A program made the position numbers and the translations under genes. From contig CAKSPC010000004.1 in NCBI GenBank assembly GCA_934481445.1, positions 9,155 to 73,154 of the forward strand: a stretch of 64,000 nucleotides of DNA, in the 5' to 3' direction. Origin of the DNA: an uncultured Oscillospiraceae bacterium (lineage in GTDB: Bacteria; Bacillota; Clostridia; Oscillospirales; Ruminococcaceae). The notes beneath the pieces are model-generated. The model searched no databases and was not told the origin of the DNA. It was given only the letters and a program-made list of their open reading frames with translations. This document shows positions 35,381 to 43,358 of this stretch, one piece after another. The number at the start of each line of letters is the position of its first letter. Position 1 is the stretch's first letter.

Positions 35381-36895
35381 ATGAGATTTGTAGTATCCAA
35401 CCAACAGATGAAAGCCGCGGAGATGAACTGCGACCGCGATAATATATCCTACTCCGAAATGATGTTCAACGCCGGGAGCGCCTGCGCGGAGCGTATTGCC
35501 GGAATGACAGCCCCCGCGGACAGGGTGGTTATTCTCTGCGGCGGCGGAAACAACGGCGGCGACGGCTTCGTGATTTCATACCGCCTTATGGAGCGCGGAT
35601 ATTCCCCCGTGGTCATCCTTGCAAACGGGCTTCCCCGCACCGACTGTGCGCGGGAGCACTACGACATCCTTTCCGCCCGCTGCGGGAAAATACTCGATTT
35701 TCATGAATCCCGGCAGGAATGCACAGAAATCCTCGCGAGTGCAGACGCGGCGGTGGACTGCATATTCGGCACGGGATTTCACGGCACTCTCCCCGATTAC
35801 GCGGCGGAGCTTATCAGCCTTACCGCAGTCTGCCGGCTTAAAATCGCGGTGGATGTTCCCAGCGGCGTAAATTCCGACACGGGAGAATATGACGAAAAAT
35901 GCTTCCGCCCGCATTATACGTTTGTCCTCGCGGCGATGAAGCAGGGGCTTATCCTGCCCGCCTGCGCGGATATCCTCGCTGAAACCGAGCTGCTGGACAT
36001 CGGCATACCAGAAAGCAGCTACGCCGAATACCTCGCGAAAATAACCGACGAAAGCTTCCGTCACCCGTTCCCCGCGAGAAAAAAATCCTCACACAAAGGC
36101 ACGTTCGGGCGGCTGCTTAATATCTCGGGAAGCCTTTGCTGCAACGGCGCTGCGGCGCTTTCAACGGGAGCCGCGCTGCGCTCCGGGGTGGGACTTTGCA
36201 CCCTCGCCGCGCCGATCTCCTGCATGAAAATTATTGCTTCCTCGGTAAATACCGCGACATTCATGCCACTGCCCGAAACGGAGGACGGATTTGTCGGAAA
36301 TAATGCCGCGGATAAAATCGCGGATATCCTGCCGAAAATGAACGCCTGCGCAATAGGCTGCGGGCTCGGAAACAGCGAAAACACCCGCAGGCTGACCGAA
36401 TTTGTCATAAAAAATGCAGATTGTCCCGTAATTATCGACGCGGACGGCATAAATTCCATCGCCGCAAATATAAATGTACTGAAGGAGCGGAAAGGTCCAA
36501 CCGTGCTTACCCCTCACCCGCTGGAATTCAGCAGGATAAGCGGCATTCCCGTGGCGGAGATACAGCGCGGCAGGATAGAAAGCGCCCGCGCGTTTGCAGC
36601 GGAATACGGCGTTACACTTGTGCTTAAAGGCGCGAACACCGTGATAGCTTCGTCCGACGGTGAGTGCTGTGTAAACATCTGCGGAAACGCGGGACTTGCC
36701 AAGGGTGGCAGCGGCGATGTGCTCACGGGCATTATCGCGGCAATTCTGGCGCAGGGGGCAGAGCCTTTCAGGGCGGCGGCAAGCGGGGTATACTGCCACG
36801 CGGCGGCTTCGGACATACTGGCTGACAGGCTTCCCATGCTGAGTATGCTTCCGACGGACATCATTTCCGCGCTGCCCGAGGTCTACAAGGACTGA
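35381..36895 (+). CDS. nnr: bifunctional NAD(P)H-hydrate epimerase / ADP-dependent NAD(P)HX dehydratase
   Basis: A 504-aa metabolite-repair enzyme. The N-terminal epimerase domain (about 1-215) converts R-NAD(P)HX to the S form; it has CGGGNNGGDGFVISYRL and AVDVPSG. The C-terminal dehydratase domain (about 225-504), a ribokinase fold, uses ADP to restore NAD(P)H; it has KGTFGRLLNISGS, the PVIIDADGIN segment, TPHPLEFSRI and the catalytic GLAKGGSGDVLTGI. Length and fused order match bacterial YjeF. Perfect ribosome site AGGAGG. Confidence 0.95.
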   Translation: MRFVVSNQQMKAAEMNCDRDNISYSEMMFNAGSACAERIAGMTAPADRVVILCGGGNNGGDGFVISYRLMERGYSPVVILANGLPRTDCAREHYDILSARCGKILDFHESRQECTEILASADAAVDCIFGTGFHGTLPDYAAELISLTAVCRLKIAVDVPSGVNSDTGEYDEKCFRPHYTFVLAAMKQGLILPACADILAETELLDIGIPESSYAEYLAKITDESFRHPFPARKKSSHKGTFGRLLNISGSLCCNGAAALSTGAALRSGVGLCTLAAPISCMKIIASSVNTATFMPLPETEDGFVGNNAADKIADILPKMNACAIGCGLGNSENTRRLTEFVIKNADCPVIIDADGINSIAANINVLKERKGPTVLTPHPLEFSRISGIPVAEIQRGRIESARAFAAEYGVTLVLKGANTVIASSDGECCVNICGNAGLAKGGSGDVLTGIIAAILAQGAEPFRAAASGVYCHAAASDILADRLPMLSMLPTDIISALPEVYKD

Positions 36896-36927
36896 AACCG
36901 CTCCTCCGAAAAGAACGGAGGATAATT

Positions 36928-37491
36928 ATGCATCATTTTGTAAAAAAAGCGCTGCTGTGCGGCGCGGCGGCTTCGCTTATGCTGGCGGGCGGGTGCAGCG
37001 CTGCCCTGCCGTTTACGGGCGGCGGCGTTGACCTCAACAAAACATACACCGCCGACGCAGAAATAACCTGCGGCAAAACCAACGCCAAGGCGGAGATAAC
37101 CCGCTGCGGCGGCGGTGAATGGGAAATATCCTTTACGGAGCCGAAATCCCTTGCGGGGATGAAGCTCACGCTTAACGAAAGCGGCTACACAGCAAGCCTC
37201 GGCGAGCTTTCTTTCAGCGCCGAAAACAACGCTGAATATACCACCGCGGCGGACATCATCGCTTCCGCGGGGGACGATATTGCTGAAAACAGCGGAAACG
37301 GAACATCGCAGGACGGCGTGCTTACATTCAGCTCGGACTACAACGGGAAGAATGTGGCGGTGAGCGTTTCGGAGGACACGGGTGAACTTATCTCGATGAA
37401 ATGCCCGTACTACAAGCTTGCGGTGTATTTCAGCGGGCAGGAGGAATATATCCCCGATGACACCGAGGAGTGCGGCCTTGTGGAGGAATGA
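36928..37491 (+). CDS. lipoprotein of unknown function
   Basis: A 187-aa secreted lipoprotein: signal peptide 1-22 with lipobox MLAGGC (Cys at about 23), then a mostly beta-predicted domain with repeated strand patterns (KAEITRCGGGEWEISFTEP, LAGMKLTLNESGYTASLGEL). The pattern of alternating hydrophobic strands resembles LolA/LppX-like lipid-binding folds, but this is a weak inference. It lies 32 nt after nnr. Its ribosome site GGAGG (36917-36921) pairs with CCTCC upstream in a 6-bp stem (36903-36908), so translation may be dampened. Confidence 0.65.
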   Translation: MHHFVKKALLCGAAASLMLAGGCSAALPFTGGGVDLNKTYTADAEITCGKTNAKAEITRCGGGEWEISFTEPKSLAGMKLTLNESGYTASLGELSFSAENNAEYTTAADIIASAGDDIAENSGNGTSQDGVLTFSSDYNGKNVAVSVSEDTGELISMKCPYYKLAVYFSGQEEYIPDDTEECGLVEE

Positions 37492-37514
37492 CGCCCGATT
37501 TAATTAAAACTACG

Positions 37515-37548
37515 AAAATCCGCCCGTTTTTCTGGCGGATTTTTTGTT
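37515..37548 (+). terminator. intrinsic terminator after the lipoprotein gene
   Basis: Ten-bp stem AAAATCCGCC / GGCGGATTTT (37515-37524 with 37534-37543) followed by TTTTTG. Confidence 0.9.
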
Positions 37549-37576
37549 GACAGCTTATTGATTTGTGTGGTATAAT
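37547..37576 (+). promoter_or_regulatory. consensus promoter for the GNAT gene
   Basis: -35 TTGACA (37547-37552), 18 bp, -10 TATAAT (37571-37576), both perfect. It overlaps the T-run of the preceding terminator. Confidence 0.85.
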
Positions 37577-37615
37577 TATTTTATAGATTTACCTAAATTT
37601 GATAGCGGGGGCAAT

Positions 37616-38137
37616 ATGCTGTTTGAAAAGGCGAAAGAGAATGATTTTAAGATCATCAAAAGGTTATATTGGGAGCTGATTGATGACATTAGATCCGAAA
37701 ACGATAAAATCGGCTGGAAAAAAGGAATATATCCGACGGATGATTTTCTGCGGGCAAGCATTGCCAACGGAGAACCATACAAATTGACGGACAACGATGA
37801 TATCTGCGCCTGCGTTGTCCTCAACAGTTTGAGCAATGAGGGATATACGGACGTAAAGTGGCGCCTTGACTTTGGGGATAATGATGTTCTGATACCCCAT
37901 GCGCCGGCGGTCACGCCCCGCAAACAGGGCCGCGGAACAGGCACAATGCTTGTTAACGAGATGATCCGCGCCGCAAGGGCAGAAAACAAAAAGGCGATAC
38001 GGCTCGATATCCTCGGGACAAACACGTCTGCGGAAAGGCTATACACAAAATGCGGATTTCGGTTTGTTGAAGCAAAGCAGCTTTTTTATGAGGACACGGG
38101 TCTGACGGAATATAAGATGTTCGAGCTGGGTCTGTGA
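37616..38137 (+). CDS. GNAT family N-acetyltransferase
   Basis: A 173-aa acetyl-CoA dependent acetyltransferase. Motif A is RKQGRGTGTMLVNEMIRAAR, followed by KAIRLDILGTNTSAERLYTKCGFRF (motif B region). The N-terminal half is typical of GNAT with EKAKENDFKIIKRLYWELI. The earlier frame start at 37565 would lie within the -10 region, so ATG 37616 is taken; its ribosome site (GGGGG) is weak. Substrate unknown. First gene of a more AT-rich islet. Confidence 0.8.
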   Translation: MLFEKAKENDFKIIKRLYWELIDDIRSENDKIGWKKGIYPTDDFLRASIANGEPYKLTDNDDICACVVLNSLSNEGYTDVKWRLDFGDNDVLIPHAPAVTPRKQGRGTGTMLVNEMIRAARAENKKAIRLDILGTNTSAERLYTKCGFRFVEAKQLFYEDTGLTEYKMFELGL

Positions 38138-38176
38138 TTTTCGGTTCAGTAAATTGAAGTTTTGGGAGGTAAACTG

Positions 38177-38482
38177 ATGAAAAAGTATAATGAACAATTG
38201 TTTTGGAGCGGCTTTTTACTAAATATATTTAGGAAAGCCTTACTTATTTTTGTCGCGATAGTGTTGGGCATCGCGGGAATATGGATAAAACCGTGCTTAT
38301 ATTGTGCTTTAGGAATAATATTTATCGTGTTGATTTGGTCGTTCGTTCAGCAGTTGATAATAAAGCACACTGTTGAAAACAGCGATAATCCGAACTTTAC
38401 TCCTTTTGCAAACGCAATGATGAGCGACAATTGGAGAGAAGAAATAGAAAATCTGGTGGAAAATAAAGCCGATAAGGACTAA
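38177..38482 (+). CDS. small membrane protein of unknown function
   Basis: A 101-aa protein with two hydrophobic helices (about 15-33 and 35-55) followed by a charged 40-residue tail (HTVENSDNPNFTPFANAMMS). No family recognised. Start ATG 38177 with GGGAGG at 7 nt is better than the frame start at 38162. Noticeably AT-rich compared with nnr upstream. Forms a run with the GNAT and TfoX-like genes. Confidence 0.6.
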   Translation: MKKYNEQLFWSGFLLNIFRKALLIFVAIVLGIAGIWIKPCLYCALGIIFIVLIWSFVQQLIIKHTVENSDNPNFTPFANAMMSDNWREEIENLVENKADKD

Positions 38483-38529
38483 TGCAGACACGCTTGCCAA
38501 GCAGATTTTAATAACCCGGAGGAAATAGT

Positions 38530-38850
38530 ATGGCATCAAGCAAAGATTATCTGAATTTTATTCTGGAGCAGCTGTCAGATCTGGACGGCATTACATACCG
38601 CGCCATGATGGGCGAGTTTATTATTTATTACCGCGGCAAAATCGCAGGCGGTATCTATGACGACAGGCTGCTTGTAAAGCCCGTCAGGGCGGCTGTCGAA
38701 TACATGCCGAACGCCTCCTATGAACTGCCATACGACGGCGCAAAGGAAATGCTGCTTGTGGACGAGGTCGACAACAGGGATTTTCTGACGGGCTTATTTA
38801 ACGCCATGTACGATGAACTTCCGCTGCCCAAGCCGAAAAAGAAGAAATGA
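38530..38850 (+). CDS. TfoX/Sxy N-terminal domain protein
   Basis: A 106-aa protein consisting only of a TfoX-N-like domain: DGITYRAMMGEFIIYYRGKIAGGIYDDRLLVKP is the family core. Full-length TfoX is a competence regulator in gamma-proteobacteria, but short versions are common in Firmicutes, where the function is unknown. It ends in a Lys tail. Ribosome site GGAGG is 8 nt before the ATG. Confidence 0.8.
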   Translation: MASSKDYLNFILEQLSDLDGITYRAMMGEFIIYYRGKIAGGIYDDRLLVKPVRAAVEYMPNASYELPYDGAKEMLLVDEVDNRDFLTGLFNAMYDELPLPKPKKKK

Positions 38851-38878
38851 TCTCATAACAGCATAACGAGGTGATACA

Positions 38879-39433
38879 ATGGCTAAAGCTATGAAAATTA
38901 CCGCGGCGGGTTCCTGCCTGATGACTTTATTGTTCGCTTTGCTGTATTGCGGCTGCCGCGGGGGCGCGCTGCTTACCCTTGCGATAACATTCGGCACGAT
39001 AGCTTATCACTTCTGCATAAGACTGCTTATAGGGCTGATTTTCAGCAAAACAATGCGGAACAAAGCCGACTACACGAAAAAATGGTTTCAGCTCGGCAGG
39101 GTGGAAAAGCGCCTTTATGACCTGCTTAAAGTGAAAGCATGGAAAAACAGAATGCCCACCTACGACGGCAGTCTGTTCGACGCCAAAAAGCATTCGTGGG
39201 ACGAAATCGCGCAGGCAACGTGCCAGGCGGAGCTTGTCCATGAAACCATAATCGTTTTCAGCTTTCTGCCGATAGCTGCTTCCGTCCGGTTCGGCGCTCT
39301 GCCCGTGTTTGTAATTACATCGGTCTGCGCCGCGCTGTTTGACAGCGTGTTTGTGATAATGCAAAGATACAACAGGCCGCGTATCGTCAGGATGGCCGAA
39401 AGGCAGAATAAAAAGGATATCCCGCAAAAATAA
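38879..39433 (+). CDS. CrtO-like glycosyl-4,4'-diaponeurosporenoate acyltransferase family membrane protein
   Basis: A 184-aa protein with two N-terminal helices (about 8-25, 28-50), a cytoplasmic loop with KAWKNRMPTYDGSLFDAKKH and CQAELVHETI, then further helices (125-160) ending with FVIMQRYNRPRI. These motifs (WKxxxP, AExxHE and QRYNRPR) are those of the CrtO acyltransferase family of staphyloxanthin synthesis. No other carotenoid gene is near, so its acceptor here is probably different. GAGGTG ribosome site. Confidence 0.65.
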   Translation: MAKAMKITAAGSCLMTLLFALLYCGCRGGALLTLAITFGTIAYHFCIRLLIGLIFSKTMRNKADYTKKWFQLGRVEKRLYDLLKVKAWKNRMPTYDGSLFDAKKHSWDEIAQATCQAELVHETIIVFSFLPIAASVRFGALPVFVITSVCAALFDSVFVIMQRYNRPRIVRMAERQNKKDIPQK

Positions 39434-39440
39434 ATTACAC

Positions 39441-39480
39441 AAAACATCCCGAGAAGCATATGCCCCTCGGGATGTTTTTA
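39441..39480. terminator. bidirectional intrinsic terminator
   Basis: Eleven-bp stem AACATCCCGAG / CTCGGGATGTT (39443-39453 with 39466-39476), with A-run on the left and T-run on the right. It ends both the islet on the plus strand and the purine operon on the minus strand. Confidence 0.9.
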
Positions 39481-39511
39481 TATCCGCACTGCGAAAAAGC
39501 GGCGTTAAAAA

Positions 39512-40690
39512 TTAATGGTGGAAAAGGCGGATCTTTGTGAACGCCATCGCGATGTTGTACTTATCGCAGGTTTCGATGACATTATCATCGCGGATGGAGC
39601 CGCCGGGCTGTGCGATGTATTCAACGCCGCTCTTGTGCGCTCTCTCGATATTGTCGCCGAACGGGAAGAATGCGTCGGAGCCGAGGGATACGCCCTTCAT
39701 GGTGTCGAGCCATGCGCGCTTTTCCTCGCGGGTGAATACCTCGGGCTTTACCTTGAAGAACTTCTGCCACTCGCCCTCTGCAAGAACGTCCATGTAATCC
39801 TCGCCGATGTAGAGGTCGATGGTGTTGTCGCGGTCCGCGCGGCGGATATCGTCAACAAACTGAAGGTTCATTACCTTGGGGCACTGGCGGAGGTACCAGT
39901 TGTCAGCTTTCTGACCCGCAAGGCGTGTGCAGTGGATTCTCGACTGCTGACCCGCGCCGATACCTATCGCCTGACCGCCGCAGGCATATGCAACAGAGTT
40001 GGACTGCGTGTACTTCAGCGTGATGAGCGCGATTGCAAGGTCGTGCTTTGCACTCTCGGGGATGTCCTTGTTCTTTGTGGGACGCTCCGCGAACAGCTCG
40101 TCGTTGATAACAAGCTCGTTTCTTCCCTGCTCGAATGTAACGCCGAATACCTGCTTACGCTCGATGGGAGCGGGAACATAGTTCGGGTCTATCTTGATGA
40201 TGTTGTATGTGCCCTTGCGCTTGGACTTGAGTATCTCAAGTGCCTCGTCGTCATAACCGGGGGCGATAACGCCGTCGGATACCTCGCGCTGGATTATCTT
40301 TGCAGTGGAAACATCGCAGACATCCGAAAGCGCGATGAAGTCGCCGTAGGAGGACATTCTGTCCGCGCCGCGCGCTCTCGCATATGCGCAGGCAAGCGGA
40401 GAAAGCTCCCCGAGATCATCCACCCAGTATATTTTCGCGAGGGTCTCGGTAAGGGGCAGACCTATCGCCGCGCCCGCGGGAGAAACATGCTTGAAAGAAG
40501 TCGCCGCGGGATATCCCGTAGCCGCCTTGAGCTCCTTAACGAGCTGCCAGCCGTTGAATGCGTCCATGAAGTTGATGTAGCCGGGGCGGCCGTTAAGCAC
40601 TTCGATTGGGAGGTCTGCGCCGTTTTCCATGAAAATTCTGGAGGGTTTCTGATTGGGGTTGCAGCCGTACTTTAACTCTAACTCGTTCAT
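39512..40690 (-). CDS. stand-alone AICAR formyltransferase
   Basis: Transfers the formyl group from 10-formyl-THF to AICAR, giving FAICAR, the penultimate step of IMP synthesis. 392 aa; MNELELKYGCNPNQKPSRIF, TSFKHVSPAGAAIG, the YGDFIALSD region, KYTQSNSVAYACGGQAIGIGAGQQSRIHC and VSLGSDAFFPFGDNIERA are the transformylase hallmarks of PurH. The IMP cyclohydrolase domain (about 200 residues) is absent. The usual KHxNPCG appears as KHVSPAGAA, as in other stand-alone versions. Last gene of the purine operon. Confidence 0.88.
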   Translation of the reverse strand: MNELELKYGCNPNQKPSRIFMENGADLPIEVLNGRPGYINFMDAFNGWQLVKELKAATGYPAATSFKHVSPAGAAIGLPLTETLAKIYWVDDLGELSPLACAYARARGADRMSSYGDFIALSDVCDVSTAKIIQREVSDGVIAPGYDDEALEILKSKRKGTYNIIKIDPNYVPAPIERKQVFGVTFEQGRNELVINDELFAERPTKNKDIPESAKHDLAIALITLKYTQSNSVAYACGGQAIGIGAGQQSRIHCTRLAGQKADNWYLRQCPKVMNLQFVDDIRRADRDNTIDLYIGEDYMDVLAEGEWQKFFKVKPEVFTREEKRAWLDTMKGVSLGSDAFFPFGDNIERAHKSGVEYIAQPGGSIRDDNVIETCDKYNIAMAFTKIRLFHH

Positions 40691-40703
40691 AAAAAGCTCC
40701 TTT

Positions 40704-41438
40704 TTACTTGTTCTTGTTTACTATGCGGGATTCGTACCTGCCTGTTTCAAGGTCGATGTATCTTGTGAAGAGTGAAACCTTGTTGTCTGCGTTGAGGTTG
40801 TCCCATACAAACTTCGTGAATGCGTCGATGTCCATATCGGGGATGATAACGTTCTTCGGCTCGCCCTCAAAGCTGGGAAGTCTGCGGACGCCGTTCATTT
40901 CGCACTCGTCGCCTGCATAGGTGTGGATGAAGCTGCCCCTGCCGTTCACAGGATTGCTGTATGCGTATGTGAATCTACGGCAGGAAGAACCGTCACCGTC
41001 CGCACTCTTGAGGATGGACATTGCGTAGTTCATGCCGCCGTTTTCGGCGTGGATTATACCCGAGATACGGGGAGTGTAGTTGGGCTTGTCGTCCTCGAAT
41101 TCGCGGGTGCGGAGGGACTGCTCGAATGTCATCTGCTTGTCCATCAGCTCGTAGATCGTATCGGTCTGGTCGCCGTTGGTAACGATGGTCTTGTTGCCGA
41201 GAACGCGCACGGGTGCGTAGATGATAAGGTGCGGATCAACCATTTTAGAGGGGTCGAACGCCTGAGTGCGGATGCCCTCGCCGTCCTCAATGAAAACGCG
41301 GTTGCGGCTGTTTTCGCTTCTGCCCATGATGAAGTAAGCCGTTACAGCCTTTTTTCCGTCGGCGGATTTGCCGATAACAATGCCCCTGCCATGGTATGCA
41401 AGGGAGTTGAGTTCCTTGTCCAGTGTGATATAGTCCAT
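40704..41438 (-). CDS. purO: IMP cyclohydrolase, PurO-type
   Basis: Closes FAICAR to IMP, the last step of purine synthesis. The 244-aa product begins YITLDKELNSLAYHGRGIVIGKSADGKKAVTAYFIMGRSENSRNRVF, which is the PurO (PF07826) N-terminal pattern, with GRSENSRNR and NYTPRISG and the HAENGG/AYSNPVNGRGSFIHTY segments. PurO is best known from Archaea, where it replaces the PurH cyclohydrolase. Its neighbour is a cyclohydrolase-less formyltransferase, which supports the call. It is 13 nt upstream of that gene. Confidence 0.85.
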   Translation of the reverse strand: MDYITLDKELNSLAYHGRGIVIGKSADGKKAVTAYFIMGRSENSRNRVFIEDGEGIRTQAFDPSKMVDPHLIIYAPVRVLGNKTIVTNGDQTDTIYELMDKQMTFEQSLRTREFEDDKPNYTPRISGIIHAENGGMNYAMSILKSADGDGSSCRRFTYAYSNPVNGRGSFIHTYAGDECEMNGVRRLPSFEGEPKNVIIPDMDIDAFTKFVWDNLNADNKVSLFTRYIDLETGRYESRIVNKNK

Positions 41439-41450
41439 TTTATCCTCCTG

Positions 41451-42164
41451 TTATACTGTGCCGAAATAACATCTTGTGGTGTTCGGCACGGTTATCTTTC
41501 CGTCATGCTGATATCTGTCGAAAAGCTCCGACAGCGCCGCGCGGAACGGCTCGTAATTATCCTCGCCCTGCCGCGGCGCGTGGCTCCTCGACAGCCTGTT
41601 GGCGATGAAATGCTCCCTGTCGAACACAAGGTCGTTCGGGAACGTGTATTCTGTGTATTCCTCGAAAAAGCCGGATACGGTTTCGTGAAATTCGGGGCGT
41701 ATCTTGAACTTTTCGTTGTATCTGTGTGATATCTCGTTCATCTCGCATTTCAGCGGCGACGAACTGTACTCGCTGTTCCAGAGAAGCAGCACCTTTCCGC
41801 CGCCGCAGAGTATCCTGCGGCATTCGGCGCGGAATTTCTCCTTATCAAACCAGTGGAACGCCTGTGCCGCAGTGACAAGATCTACCGATTTATCGGGAAG
41901 CCCTGTTGCCTCCGCGGGGGCGCAGACCACCTCCGCGCCGCAGTCAGAAAGCATTCCGCGCATATCCGCGTTCGGCTCCACAGCGTAAACGCGGTATCCC
42001 GCCGAGAGAAGCTGCCGCGTGAATATCCCCGTGCCCGCGCCGATATCCGCAATAACGCCGTCCTGCGGCACTGCGCCGCGTATCAGGTCGACAGCGCCCT
42101 GCGCGTATGACGGGCGCGCAAGCGCGTAAAGCTTTGCCCTGCCGCTGAATTTTTCCTCGTTCAT
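41451..42164 (-). CDS. class I SAM-dependent methyltransferase in the purine operon
   Basis: A 237-aa methyltransferase: SAM motif I VIADIGAGTGIFTRQLL, then the acidic AVEPNADMRG, the DLVTAAQAFHWFD segment and a C-terminal aromatic-rich half. The family (UbiE/YcgJ-like) acts on small molecules or tRNA; substrate unknown. Start ATG 42164 follows GAGGTG; the frame upstream to 42281 is an artefact overlapping the previous gene. It sits inside the purine operon without an obvious pathway link. Confidence 0.75.
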   Translation of the reverse strand: MNEEKFSGRAKLYALARPSYAQGAVDLIRGAVPQDGVIADIGAGTGIFTRQLLSAGYRVYAVEPNADMRGMLSDCGAEVVCAPAEATGLPDKSVDLVTAAQAFHWFDKEKFRAECRRILCGGGKVLLLWNSEYSSSPLKCEMNEISHRYNEKFKIRPEFHETVSGFFEEYTEYTFPNDLVFDREHFIANRLSRSHAPRQGEDNYEPFRAALSELFDRYQHDGKITVPNTTRCYFGTV

Positions 42165-42165
42165 G

Positions 42166-42666
42166 CTACACCTCACAGAGATAGTTCCACCTTTTCGTGC
42201 GGAGCTTCTCGTTCCACGGGTTGACCTCGCGGTACTCCCCGACGTAGACCGCCGTATCGCCGCGCACCGCCCACTCGACAAGCGTGTCGGGCACGGGTGA
42301 GAACATCAGCTTTACGCTGAATGCGGGCGGAGCGTCCTCCTCTGTGAGAAGCTCATGCGGGAATACAGTGAGCCGCACGGGGACGAGAAACATCATAACA
42401 TTTTCCGCCGTGACTTCATCCAGCCAGTCGGTATCAAGGTCGCCCTCGTTTTCCTCGAGGAAGTCGTTAAGATACTCTGCGGAAGCGGCTTTCAGCGCGC
42501 TGAGTATATTCTCGGGAAGTGCCTCGAAATACTCTGCGCAGCGCTTAACGTAACCCTCGCCGACTTTCTTGCCGAATAACTCCGTATCGCAGCGGTACCT
42601 TGCGGAATGAAGCACCCCGCCGACCGCGTTGTAATATCCGCTGTCGGTTATCTCTATCCTGCTCAT
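42166..42666 (-). CDS. hypothetical protein in the purine operon
   Basis: A 166-aa soluble protein that I do not recognise. N-terminal SGYYNAVGGVLHSARYRCDTE, a helical middle rich in Glu/Asp (GDLDTDWLDEVT), then VPVRLTVFPHELL and a C-terminal YREVNPWNEKLRTKRW. Start ATG 42666 overlaps the purN stop region (TAAAATG), consistent with coupling; the frame start at 42744 lies inside purN. A metabolite or peptide partner cannot be guessed. Confidence 0.6.
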   Translation of the reverse strand: MSRIEITDSGYYNAVGGVLHSARYRCDTELFGKKVGEGYVKRCAEYFEALPENILSALKAASAEYLNDFLEENEGDLDTDWLDEVTAENVMMFLVPVRLTVFPHELLTEEDAPPAFSVKLMFSPVPDTLVEWAVRGDTAVYVGEYREVNPWNEKLRTKRWNYLCEV

Positions 42667-43286
42667 TTTATAACAGTAACGCCGTTTTCGACGGTTATCC
42701 TGTCCTCGCAGAAAAGCGAAACGGCGTGGGGGAGTATCTTCCACTCAGCCTGCTCCATTATACGCTTCTGGAGGGTTTCGGGGGTGTCGCCCTGCTCCAC
42801 CTCGACCGCCTTTTGCAGGATTATCGGACCCGCGTCGCACTCCGCCGTTACGAAATGCACGGTTGCTCCCGAAACCTTTACGCCCTTTGCCAGAGCGGCT
42901 TCGTGGACGTGCAGCCCGTAAAATCCCTTGCCGCAGAACGACGGGATAAGCGCGGGGTGCACATTTATCATTTTATTAGGGAATGCGCTGCAGACCTGCT
43001 CGTCAAGTATCGTCATAAATCCCGCGTATACCACAAGGTCTGCCTTTTCCTCCGTCAGCGCCTTGCACATTGCCCTGCTGTATGCCGCAACGTCGGGGTA
43101 ATCCCTGCGGACAAGCACGCGGGTCTTTATGCCGTTGTTTTCCGCGCGGGTGAGCGCGTATGCGTCCGCCTTGGAGGAAATGACGCAGGTTATTTTTCCG
43201 CCCTTTATCTCGCCGCGTTTTTCCGCGTCGATGAGAGCCTGTAAATTCGTGCCGCCGCCGGACACGAGAACGCAGATATTTTTCAT
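42663..43286 (-). CDS. purN: phosphoribosylglycinamide formyltransferase PurN
   Basis: Formylates GAR to FGAR with 10-formyl-THF. The 207-aa protein shows VLVSGGGTNLQALIDA, the catalytic INVHPALIPSF with an intact His, VSGATVHFVTAECDAGPIILQ (THF and catalytic Asp), and GDTPETLQKRIMEQAEW. Usual length. Separated from purM by 72 nt. Confidence 0.95.
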   Translation of the reverse strand: MKNICVLVSGGGTNLQALIDAEKRGEIKGGKITCVISSKADAYALTRAENNGIKTRVLVRRDYPDVAAYSRAMCKALTEEKADLVVYAGFMTILDEQVCSAFPNKMINVHPALIPSFCGKGFYGLHVHEAALAKGVKVSGATVHFVTAECDAGPIILQKAVEVEQGDTPETLQKRIMEQAEWKILPHAVSLFCEDRITVENGVTVIK

Positions 43287-43358
43287 TGCCGTCCTCCGTT
43301 GAAAACTGCAAAGCCGGCAGCGGGCATAGCTCCGCTGTCGGTCGCAGTGATGTTGTTT

